Shown piece by piece: positions 24,998-35,582 of a DNA stretch of 64,000 bases. The notes under the pieces were generated by a model. The model made no database searches and was not told the DNA's origin. It saw nothing but the letters and a program-made list of their open reading frames with translations. Position 1 is the stretch's first letter; each line of letters begins with the position of its first letter. The stretch is taken from assembly GCA_002812745.2 (NCBI GenBank), contig NCSJ02000190.1, positions 1 to 64,000 on the forward strand, read 5' to 3'. The translations under genes and the position numbers were made by a program. The DNA comes from Scytalidium lignicola. Taxonomy: Eukaryota; Ascomycota; Leotiomycetes.

Positions 24998-25342
24998 GGT
25001 AGCTACTAGAGAATCCTTTAAGACTTGGAATTGGATTGTTGCTGTTGGGTATACAATATACGCAAGCACACAGTATATGTGATCCCAGGTGTATATATAA
25101 GGCTTCCTCCCACTTCTGTAGCAAAACCAAGTCGTCAACTCCAAATATATCCGCAACAGTTGCGATTGAGCACTCCTTATAATAAAAGGGCTGTGCCCCA
25201 GTGAACATCAGTAGCGTAACTTCCAGGTATTCAGAAGCTACATTTATTTTTACTAACTACAAGAGAACGCAAGTAAAATCGAGTAATGAATTTGTAATTA
25301 AGTTAAAATTGATAAAAATATTAATTTTAAATCTAATATAAA
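24998..25342. other. 3' flank and transition to AT-rich DNA
   Basis: Transporter 3' region up to about 25250, after which base composition drops sharply into AT-rich repeat DNA. No gene is supported. Confidence 0.5.
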
Positions 25343-25536
25343 TGTTAGTAGAATAGTAGTTACATACATGTAATATTTATGTGTTCTTATAAATTAGTTT
25401 TGATTGAGTAGTAAGAGTAAGTAAAGCTTTTACAACTTTACTCTTTTACTTTTAATTGTATAATAATTATAAAATAACATAATAAGTATATTATATATAA
25501 TTGTATACTATACTATATACTATAAGTAAATTAACA
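25343..25536 (-). repeat. Gypsy LTR copy (194 bases), strongly RIP-mutated
   Basis: Same family and orientation as the copy at 22-2516. It begins TGTTAGTAGAATAG and ends TTAACA. It is much more AT-rich than the partial copy at 25849. No matching target duplication is visible. Confidence 0.75.
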
Positions 25537-25848
25537 TTAATTAGTTTGTATATACGGATTAAGAGATTATCATTTATTAGTAAAACGTTTAATAGTTCCT
25601 TTTAAAGCTGAATTTTAAAAGATTATAACTACTATTTAATTAAATGTTTAATAGTTTTTTTACAAAGTTAAAATCTACTTAGTCAAAGAGGAAAATAATT
25701 ATTCAACAATTATAGTTTAATTAGAAGAATATTTGACAATCTTCTTTTGTAATTATTATTGTTAAACTTGTTTTTACTAAAAATAATATGTTTAGTTAAA
25801 CATTTAATAGTTTATTTATAAAGTTGTATAATTAGCTAATTAACTAAT
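25537..25848. repeat. AT-rich spacer with a dispersed short repeat
   Basis: 312 bases between two same-orientation LTR copies. AAACGTTTAATAGTT-like units occur three times (about 25583, 25641 and 25797), each followed by a similar T-rich and AAAG tract, so this may be a decayed tandem repeat. No coding signal. LTR-spacer-LTR could be a small internally deleted element. Confidence 0.4.
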
Positions 25849-25933
25849 TGTTAGTAGAATAGTGGTTATGTACACGTGATATTCATGTGCCCTTGTAAGC
25901 TAGTCCTGATTAGGTAGTAAGAACAAGTAAAGC
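25849..25933 (-). repeat. Partial Gypsy LTR, little mutated
   Basis: The first 85 bases of the same LTR family, keeping CGTGATATTCATGTGCCC where other copies have decayed. It breaks off after AAAGCT. Its relative freshness contrasts with the neighbouring copy at 25343-25536. Confidence 0.65.
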
Positions 25934-26218
25934 TTATTTCCAATTTAGGTTATATTACTGTTACGGTCTAGCGTTACAGTCTCATGGTCCAGACTATACA
26001 GTCCACGGTCTGAGATCAAAATTTTGAGACCAGACGTGAGACTATAGTCTGGTCCGACCAAAAAATGGAGACTGTTTCATGGTTCGGTCTCAAAAACCTG
26101 AGACTGAACTGTGTAGCTTACGGTCTCGCTTAAATTTTTGCGGACGAGACCATGTGGCTTATGGTCTTGTCCGGACAGGACCACGGTCTGATGCAACGGT
26201 CTGGCCAGTCTATTCTTA

Positions 26219-28003
26219 GTTAAAGGAAATCAAGTTATTATTCAAGGTAATCAAGCTACTGTTAAATTTAATTAGGTTATTGATTATAAGTATTTCCTTA
26301 GCCTTAGCCTAAAATTTAAGCTTCTTTTGCTCAATGTTTACAAAGGTGTTGTTAGCTAAAAACAGTATATTGTCAGTTTATAAGCTAATAATTCCAAATC
26401 TAAGGGTATTAGTGTATAATAAGCAAGGGTTGTATATAGACTAGCTTATCTGAAGTTATTTAACATGATAACAGTAGTAAATATTAAATTAATAGTTCCT
26501 TGTTTTAAGAACTTTGTACAAAGGCTTAATAACCTTTAAAATAGTGTTTTCTCTTATACTTAACTTTGTAAAAGGATAAATATAAAAGTTGTAATTTAAG
26601 TTTGTATTCGATTAAATATAAGCTTGTAATATATTTTATAAGTAAAATTTTTTCTTTAATATTATAATTATAATAACTAAAATCAAGCATTGACTAACTT
26701 ATTAGATTATAAGTAATTAAGTCAAAACCAAGTCCTTTTCAACATTGTTATAAACTTGAACAATTAAGCATAACTTTTTAAAAGTTAAACTTATTTTAAT
26801 ATTCTTAACCTTATCAATGAACTTAGAATTAAAGATTTTAATGCCTTTTAAGACAAATGATATAAGTATAACTTTGAATATACCCTTTTCAAATAGCTTA
26901 TTGATTTTCTTATGTTGAGATTCCTTAAATTGCTTTGCTAAAGGTATAATTCAAAGTTCTTGTTGTATATAAATTATAATATCAACTATTAAAGCTTGAA
27001 TAGCATTCTTTTAAGGTTTATTACAATGTTGTTTAGATAACTTTGTAAGTATAATTAATGTTGGTTAAGGTTTAACTTGAATTATATCCTTATTATATTA
27101 GATTTCTTAAGTATTTTATAATTGTTAAGTATTTTGTAATTCTTGAACATCATCTTCTTTCAAGTATAGTTTTATCATAATACTCTTGAACTTTGTAAGA
27201 CTATTTAGTAATTATAGTTTACAAGTCTTATTGTTCATTTCTAACAATTTGAATAAGCCTTTCTAACTTTTAACATACTCTTTATTACTCTTATGTTATA
27301 CAAGTATGTTTAAATTGAGTAGTAAATCATAAATAACTATTATTGTTATAGACTGAGTCTGGGGTGGAGACAGTGAATCACAATCAGGGAGGTGGTGGCA
27401 CCAATAATTAAGCTTGTTCTATTCTCCAAACTAATTCCTGAAGAATCCAAATCATAATGGCTGCTTGGGTTACCCCTATATACGTCAGGTCCCGTGTGCT
27501 CTTGAAGCGAGCCCTTATCTTAATACTCTGTTCACGTGCCTGGCGCACTACGTGCGCTTCCCAGGCTCTGCGATCCGGGCTCTAACAATTATTAAGAGTT
27601 TATTTCGTTGATTCAAGGCATCTTGTACTTGTCTTTAAGCATAATAAGCTTAAATCTTATTCATAGCCTTTTTAATTGTTATAACTTGTTAAGTTACTAA
27701 AGAAGCAAGAGTATTAAGTTCTAACATACAAGGGAATACTCTAAAGACAAGTAAGGTTAGTACAAGGCTGTTAAGGCCTATTATATCATTTACAACCTTG
27801 ATAACTATCTGTAAGGCTATATTCTTGTTAAGATTAAAGAGTTCTTCAAAAACAATTTAATATACTTAACATAAGACAGTATAATAATGTTTAACTTTTC
27901 TAATTGACTAATATGCCTTTATAAGTATATACTTAATAAAAACCCTTATCATAATAACTAAGTACTTGAAATCCTTGTTGATAAAGCTCTTATCAACATT
28001 ATG
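26219..28003 (-). pseudogene. Copia integrase-RT fragment, second family
   Basis: On the minus strand, through stops, this reads as the middle of a Copia polyprotein. Upstream is the region after the integrase core (DKSFINKDFKY, RVYQIVFEEL, VNDIIGLNSLVPTLL-like). Then comes reverse transcriptase (FKESQHKKINKLFEKGIFKV, then KLCLIVQVYNN, KVIKPLY and, near 26400-26340, a GLQTDDTLF-like box). Both LTRs and both ends of pol are missing. A solo LTR (27344-27587) interrupts it. It differs from the Copia family at 5657-10590. Confidence 0.7.
27344..27587. repeat. Solo LTR, 244 bases, not RIP-mutated
   Basis: Starts TGTTATAGAC, ends CTCTAACA, and is flanked by the perfect 5-base duplication ATTAT (27339-27343 and 27588-27592). 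Its base composition is balanced and contains intact CpG and CpA sites (for example CACGTGCCTGGCGC), unlike the decayed Copia DNA around it. It therefore arrived after the surrounding sequence had been mutated. The internal part was probably removed by LTR-LTR recombination. The family is unidentified. Confidence 0.85.
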
Positions 28004-28009
28004 AATAGA

Positions 28010-28368
28010 CTGGCCGAACGGTCTGGACCGTGGACCGTTACGCTAACCTATTTAGGACTACTTTCTTTAATAATAATAATTATTAAATTAAATTTTTTAA
28101 TTTTAAAGTTTTAATGTTTTTAAATATAATTCTTTAAAAAAATTCTAAAANTAGTAATTAANTAAAGTAATATAAAGCTTTTTTTAAAAAATTATTAATC
28201 TTTGTAAGTATATTATTTAATTACTATTTTTAGAATTTTTTTAAAGAATTATATTTAAAAACATTAAAACTTTAAAATTTAAAAATTTAATTTAATAATT
28301 ATTATTATTAAAGAAAGTAGTCCTAAATAGGTTAGCGTAACGGTCCACGGTCCGGTCTAGGTGGCCAG
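28010..28368. repeat. Long palindrome, about 359 bases
   Basis: Two arms of roughly 170 bases mirror each other around 28189. The outer part is GGACCGTGGACCGTTACGCT followed by AACCTATTTAGG. The inner part is AT-rich and almost perfectly complementary (AATAATAATAATTATTAAA). The outermost CTGGCC words also match. The outer arm is the same sequence as the right end of the GGTCT-rich unit, so this is probably two element ends facing each other or a fold-back MITE. Two N bases lie near the centre. Confidence 0.7.
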
Positions 28369-28380
28369 TTTAATTATATG

Positions 28381-31124
28381 TGTTGAATTAAGCATAGTAA
28401 AAGGTTGTGTAATCAGGGTTACTCAAATATATTATAATATTATACAATAGTAATTATGTACAAGTAGAAGAGTTAACTAATGGAAAGAAAGAAGTTATGT
28501 AAGATATGATAAATGAGATAACACTGGATATCACAACATATTCTTATGTTATTGAAGTATTGAAAATTAATGTAAAAGTACTTTAAATCCTATATAAAAA
28601 CAAATATAGAGACATTTGAACTATAAAACAAAATGTTGTAAATATAATACTAAAGCTTGAAATAAGAGTTTTTATTAATTTAAAATGATCGATTTCAGAC
28701 TTAATAAATTTATAAACTTTGTATATTTGACTAAATTCAAAGCTTTTGTAAGGTTATCAATTATTATATCTATAATAAGGATATAATTCAAAACAATCTT
28801 TCTTGACTATACTTTTTCATATACAAAGTGATATCTGATATCAATATGTTTAGCCTTTTTTGATTGTTTAATAGTCTTAATCATAGAAAAGAAGCTTTGA
28901 TTATTATTATTCAAGGTAATCTTAGAGTTTATAATGTTAACCTAGAGTTTTGATAACAATCTGGCTAATTATATAACTTTATGTGAAGCTTCAGAAAGTA
29001 TATAATATTTAACTTTTGTAATAAACAGTATAATATAAGATAATTGTTAACAATGTTATAAAATAAAGTTTTCTCTTAAAAATAAAAGATAACTTATAAT
29101 AAATCAACATATTTCTAAACAATTATTATAATCAGAGTTGTTAAAACCATAAAAATTAAGGTTTTTGTTCTTATCTTCTTTAAAGATTATATTAACATCT
29201 TAAGTACTTTAAAGATATTAAAAGACTTGTTTAACTAGTTTTAAGTATTATAAAGATGGATTTTGAAAGAATTATAATAATCAAAAGACAGAAAAAGAAA
29301 GATCAAGATATGTTTATATTATAAGATATATAACAAAATTAACTTTTTCAGAATAAAGTTGTATATTCTAAAGAGTAATTATACTATTATATTTAATTAT
29401 GAACTTGGTTATATTTGTTTTAAAAGGAATAAAGTAAGGTTTAACATTGTTATACTCAAATCGATTAAGAATCTTCTTAACATACTTATCTTAGATAAGT
29501 AAAATAGTATATTTCTCTTAATCTTATATAATATATACTCTTAAGAATTAAAATACAAGTCTTATATTGATTATTTTGAATAAATTATAAAGAATTCACT
29601 TGACCTTGTTAAATTAAAAGCTTTTAAGATTAATAACTAGAAAATCGTCAATATAAGTATAAATAAAAATACTTAAACATTAATTAAAGAAGATATTAAG
29701 GTTAGATTGAAGAAGAAGAAAATTGATTTTAACTAATTTAGAATTAAGCTTTATTTGTTAATAATAAAGAGCTTGTTTCAATTTATACAAGGACTTTAAA
29801 AGAAGAAGAACAAGGTAATTGTTATTATTAATATTAGTATATTCAATATTAAGAGTTTAAAAATTCTCAACAGTGAATTTCTCAAGGAGATTTATATAGA
29901 TTTCTATGTTGATATTACTATTTAAAAAGGTTATAACAATGTTCATTTAATATATTTGTTAGTTATAAATAATAATAACTAATATCAATATCTTTTATAT
30001 TGTAAACTTGACAATATTTACTTAAGTTTGATTATAATCTACTTTATAATATTGTTTATACTCTTTAACTATAAACTTAGCTTTAAAGTATTTAATTTGA
30101 CAATTTACATTATATTTGATATAATAGACTTATTAACCTTTTAAGGTATACTTTTTAAAAGGAAGTTAAGTAAGCTTAAAAGACTTAAGCTTTATAATTG
30201 TAATATCTTGTTATTCTTAAGAATATAAAGTATCAAGGGCTTCTTTATAAGATTTCGGTTTTGTAAGATTATTTGTTATAGTTAAGGTATACCTTAAATT
30301 CAGAGTAGAATAAGTTGTAAAATAATAATTATAAGTTATAACAACTGTTAAAGGTTGATTAAGAATCTTTTCTTTATTAGGAAAGGCTTTAGAAATGACT
30401 AAAGATAAAGAAACAACTAAAGATAAAGCTTAAGTACTTGATTTTGCAATTTACAAGTATATAATATGATTTTTAGTAAAATCAATGTATAAAGTATTAG
30501 AATTGTTAAGACATCCTAGATTAAGCTTGTTCTTTAAGCTTTTTAAACAATTATAATTATGTTTAGTAAAAGTAATTACTTAAGGAATCTCATCTTCAAA
30601 AACAATCTCCTTTTCCTTAGTAAGTTATATAACCTTCTTAAACATAAAGTTAAGTTATAAAGGAAGAGTTGTATCTTGTAAGGTAAAACATAAAGATAAT
30701 GAAGAACATAAGGAACTAACTTTAATAATAGTTTCAACATCTTAAGCCTTGACAACAAGCTTTTCTGGATATAAATTACCCTTAGTAAAGGTAATATAAG
30801 AAATGCAAACTAGCTTATAAGTATATAAGAGAACTTAATAATAATAAATCAAGTTACTTTTAAAGTTTAACAATATACCTTCTTTAACTTTAGAAATTAT
30901 CTTTTAAGAAGTTATACAATATTCTTTATTAATATATATAAAGATTTTAGAATTAATAATATAAAGGTTTAATAGATTAAGCTTGTAATTAGTATTAAAA
31001 GAAGAAACTTATTTTATAAAAGCTTTAAATAAAGTAATATTACTTATAAAAGTTCTAGTTACAAGATAATTATTAATATATATAGTTGATTTATATACTT
31101 TGTTCTAGAGTATAAGAGGAATAC
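28381..31124 (-). mobile_element. Truncated Copia, sister of the 5657-10590 element
   Basis: Starts with a 158-base LTR (28381-28538) having the same ends as the 162-base LTRs. The internal region then follows the first element base for base up to the point matching about 8420 there. It stops abruptly at about 31124, so the 5' half and one LTR are missing. It carries many more TA-rich changes than the first copy. For example CACAGCAAGAG has become CATAGTAAAAG. Confidence 0.85.
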
Positions 31125-31667
31125 GTGTATTATACCTAGCTTAGCTATATCTTTAGACAAAAAGCTGGGAACGAGCTAAAAGGAGCCAAATTAAAATGAA
31201 ATCAAAACCTGAATATAAACACGTCATATATTCGGTAATTGGCCGATGAACTCGCTTAATAGAATAATTTATATTATAACAGGAGTGTAAAGGGGCTCAT
31301 AGTCATTTATTCTCTTAAGCAAATTTTATAATAGCATGCTATTTTTTGGAATCTATTAAGGCTACAGTATAAGACTAATAAGTATGAAGTCCTTAAAAAA
31401 TAATACTTAAAATTAGAATTGGTTTATCGGCTATAATATTTAAAGTATGGTGATGGAGTTTAACGGACCCAGAATTTAGATTGTAGATGATTTGCGATAC
31501 TACGGCAATGTAGTTATTTACAAATTGCATTCTATTAACATTGTTGCCATCCAATCCTCTGTCCGTTGCTGTACCATATAGAAAGTGGGCCACTTTTACA
31601 AAGTATATAATAGCCCTATAATAAGATATTACTATACTAATCCACTGACTTCTTATTCACACAATCT
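31125..31667. other. Intergenic region
   Basis: Normal-composition DNA downstream of the Egh16-like gene. No supported gene; a short minus-strand frame at 31593-31393 has no ATG at its start and no recognisable domain. Confidence 0.5.
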
Positions 31668-32886
31668 TCAGTTTGTATCATCTAGAAGCAACCGCCTTGC
31701 CCACCTCATCCTTATGTTCCTGTTATTTTTCGGTCTGCTATTTCCATCATTTCCGTTGTGACCTTTCCGGGTAGTTGAAGTGGTCGTTGTCACAACTGCA
31801 GACGCGGCTGCCGTTCCAACATTAGAGAGGGAAAGCGTCTGAGTAGGTGAGGTCTTCGTAGTGACAGAAATCTTGAGAAGGGCTATAATATAATTAGCGA
31901 ATAAAGTGACTCGGTAACATATCTCATGTACCATTGACGGCAGCCAAGCCTTGAACAGCCTCGCCCGTTCCGGCCTGCTGGTTTGCAGCTACAGCAGCTG
32001 GGAAATCAAGTTGGTCCTGAGCCACTTGTTTATTTACTTCATCTAATGATATACCGGTTGTAATCTGGTTTGCGGAATTCACATTTAGTTTGATGTCTGT
32101 TTGTTGTACGGCAAAGCAGCCACCAAATGGTCCCGCTTGGGCGTTGTTACGACACCGAACGGTGCAGATGTTACCAGTCGAACCTAGGAAGATAAGCATT
32201 AGATGCAATTATCTGATATAATGAGGATATGTTCTACCTCCTATACAGGCAAGGTCGTTTGGTAACATAACCGTTATGTTGAAGTCTTGAGTCTTAGCCT
32301 GGGACAGACCGTTCACTCCTGGTATGTTGTGCTCGACAGTCAAGTTATGGGAAATAATACCGGCATTACCTAGAACTATCAGCGGTGAAATGACCTCAAC
32401 TCGTGTTACTCACTTGTCTGATCAAGATCGCACGTATATGGACCGGCCCCATCTGCATTGACCTGATACTGTTAGCTTCGTTGAACGAGTTGAAGGATGA
32501 GTCCCACCTGGTGGATCGCCACTGTCAAAGTAGATCCCTTCTTAACAGACGTAACTGTGCCGGCAGCGAGTTGGTTTTCAGTGTTCTCTCCCACATCAAT
32601 GTTACCAGTCAACTCGGTTCGTCCACATTCGTTGACGACATTAGAAGCGATCTCACTATCACGGATGATGGTCGTGTCTTGTTGGCATGGACTTATGGTT
32701 GTACAATTTCTCGCAATAGCAGGATCAACTGTGAAGAGGTCAGATTCTTTGTTCCTCGACTATAGAGCACCAACCTTGAAAGCCAATACTAGCTGGTGAG
32801 CCCAACTCTCCTTGAGCCGCTAGGATAACAGCATGGGCATTGCAAAGTGATAGCAAGGCAGCACTGAAAAAGAAAGTGAAATACAT
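31668..32886 (-). CDS. Egh16/MAS3-like secreted protein
   Basis: Predicted 326-residue secreted protein of the gEgh16/MAS family, known from appressoria and infection stages of plant and insect pathogens; the molecular function is unknown. It has six exons: 32886-32775, 32728-32508, 32462-32414, 32369-32238, 32183-31932 and 31882-31668. These sum to 981 bases in exact frame, with five introns of 44-54 bases. Residues 1 to about 20 form a signal peptide (MYFTFFFSAALLSLCNAHA). Family blocks follow: ILAAQGELGSPASIGFQ, CQQDTTIIRDSEIA, NECGRTELTGNIDVGEN, VNADGAGPYTCDLDQ, NITVMLPNDLACIGG and TVRCRNNAQAGPFGGCFAVQQTD. The regularly placed cysteines should form disulphides. The tail is Thr-rich and then basic (RPKNNRNIRMRWARR), which is unusual. 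The final splice (GTACAT...TATAG) is less certain; without it the protein ends soon after the AAVNGT at the end of exon 5. Confidence 0.88.
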
Positions 32887-35582
32887 ATTGAAAATAGGTG
32901 ACCTGCACGAGAATAAAAGGAGGAAAGAATACGAAATTATTGGAGAATCACCTGGACTCTTAGACTAGCAAAGAAGATAGGAAATAGGATACGGATCCAT
33001 TGAAAGATAATACTTATCTTTATCTTTGTTGTTGGGGACTAAGCATGGCCATACAGTTCTACTGCCGAGAAGCATTGCTGCCGTATCCCAATTGCCAGCG
33101 TCGCGGGTGTGTGGATCTTGTATCCCATTATTTCACTATAAAACAAACCACTTAGACGAGTGAAACAGCGGAAAAGAGTCTCAAAACAGGAAAGCCGGAT
33201 CTGTTGCACAATAGGAGGTATCTTAGCCCGCTACAAATACGTCTCTAAGTATATTATGCAACATTTTGACGATTGATTTGCATTCACGTAAGTTTGGGCG
33301 TTCAATGTTGGTGTGGATGAGTTGGCGCTTAACATCAACAAAACGCGTGATTGCAGAAGTATTATCACACCAGAAATGAGTTTGTTGAAACAAGTGCCAA
33401 GACAGGTAAATCCAGTTAAGCTGTTTTGGAGATCTATTTCAGCAGGTCAGAGTTGTTCTAAGGGTCGCTGGAGGGCATAAGGGGGTTTCAAGGCTGATGG
33501 AACCCTCACGATTAATGAATCGGTGCAGTTATCAAATTGAATATCGGTTGGAGATGCCTGAAAATGGCTTTCGTGTTGGTGATGCCATTAGCTTTAGACG
33601 ATTGTGGGTACACATCCGACGCCCTTGCTTAGTGATCATCTTCCTTGAAACTGCGACAGAGAAAGGCCGCTCAATGAAGGTTGGGCAAGTGAAGCCGACG
33701 ATGAGAGCGGGTCGTATCAGCGTCCCCTTTTACTCCACTAATATTAGATCCCCACCAATTTGGCGACAAGGATGGAGCTAGTCCTTGGGACTGGTGTAAG
33801 GTACAGTATTAGAGGTGGATAAGACTTTAATGCTGCTTTAGAGTAACTCGTTTCAAGTATCAGGCCATACGTTGTCTATCCTCAAGGTCAGTGACGGACG
33901 CAGGCCTCTCACACTAATGATAGATTGCGCTGCCCGCTCCGCTCGCCTTTCCTTCTGTCCCTTTCCTGATATTCAGTCTCTCTTTCCACAGCAGTCTGGT
34001 GTCTAAACTCACATATCTCATCCTCTGTAATTTATCTAAGTTTTCCCAGTTCTATCATCTATTTAGTTTCTGGAATTGATATAAGCTGTCTATCTAACAT
34101 ATTTCTATAAAACTACTTTTACGAATATATTAAGTTATATTTGAGGATTATATATAATCTAACCAGAAAGCATACTTTAATTTTATATTTAATCTTTTAA
34201 TCTTTGATTTATATATGTTTCTTGTATAAATGGAGTAACTCAACTTGCCTACCAGCTCCAGTCGCTATCAAACGAGTAGGGCGGAATCAGCTGAGACTTG
34301 TGAATGGGACGCGTTGGTTTCGTACCACAAGGAACCAAGATCATCTATAGGAGGAATAGTGGTAGTTGTCTAAGTATCATATAGGTGCCCAAGCGATTGG
34401 GCGGAGGAATGACCGGATAGTTGTGAGGTTGACGACAATACGGATATTAATGATGCGATTTTGCCCAGCGACCAACGCTACACTTTATCTGTTTTGATTA
34501 TAGTATTATAAAACAAAATTTATCTTAATTTGGGCCTTGAAAGAAGATTATACAAGTAAATCATGAATAAAAATAGAAGTTTTACTTTGCAATTAGTATA
34601 AGGAATGTTATGCCAGTACTGCCTGATGTTCAACTGATTCAAGTTACACTGAAGGACCCACAAGTTAGTTCTCCAGTCAATCGTGCATATATCCATACAT
34701 ATTCCTAGAAACATTAGATTGAGTTTGATTTCCTTTTCCCTTGCTTCATTGACTAACACTTTGTATGAGCTAAAAATTAAAGATAATGTAAGTTACACAC
34801 GAAGGGGGCAAGGAATTCAGTTCCTTTCCTACGTACATACAAAATCCCCCGCATGAGGAAGTTAGGGTTTACAGCCTCATATGGGTATTTCCGTACAGTA
34901 TCTCCTTACCCCTCAAGATACGCCTAAAGTTCAAGGAGTGCTAAAAGGAGAACAGGAAGATGAAAACAGTTGATATTCCGGTATTATAAAGCATAAACAA
35001 CTTAATTGTCAGCTTAGAACAGGACTTTATCAGCGTATGAGTTGCACCGTGTAATACAGACAACGACCTACTACCGTTGGCATCTCTTGTGGTTAGACCT
35101 CGTATAAGAAGCGTATTTCATACGCAAGTAAAGGATCGCATAGTCAATTTAGAGTATCACGTGGAGTAATGATAAAATTAGAGCTTGAAAAAAGACCAGA
35201 AGATCAATGTGTCCGAGCTTTTGTCATAGTAGTCAACCGTATTTATATAACAATGGACTATACACAGGAGTCTGATGCAAAGTATCAGCGGTAATTCAAA
35301 CAAATGTTTTTAAATGTAGTGGAATAATAAACTTAGATCATACTTACATTTTGATAAAGAAAAGCTTTTTGAATTTTATTTTATTAGAAACTATACAACT
35401 TCATTTAAAGAATCTTGTTATTCTCTCGTGTTTATCAACCTTGTCTTGAGCGGGATGATGTATTATGATATGTATGCTCTTATAAATACAATAGTTGCAG
35501 GCACCTATATATGACTCAAGTTTAGGAGACATAACTAACAATCTTCATATTTCGCCTTTATTTCCTAAACGTCATGGTATGA
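32887..35582. other. Long intergenic region, no gene recognised
   Basis: About 2.7 kb of mixed composition. It should contain the Egh16-like promoter next to 32887. A plus-strand open frame at 33497-33781 and a minus-strand one at 34759-34520 have no family marks and no intron-exon continuation I could find. An AT-rich patch lies at about 34080-34240. Confidence 0.5.

Larger units (their letters stand above)
25946..28052. mobile_element. Unit with GGTCT-rich inverted ends around a Copia fragment
   Basis: The left end (25946-26218) is a GC-richer 270-base block packed with GGTCT/AGACC and GGTCC/GGACC words in both orientations. Its inner border GGCCAGTCTATTC is mirrored at 28004-28016 (GAATAGACTGGCC). 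The right end is shorter and ends ACCGTTACGCTAACCTA. Dense repeats near the ends are typical of transposase-binding subterminal regions, as in hAT elements. No clear target duplication was found, so the superfamily is open. Between the ends lies a Copia pol piece (26219-28003). Confidence 0.5.

Noticed and set aside
33497..33781. Plus-strand frame of 94 codons in the long intergenic region
   Set aside because: No recognisable domain, no intron-linked continuation, and isolated from other exons.
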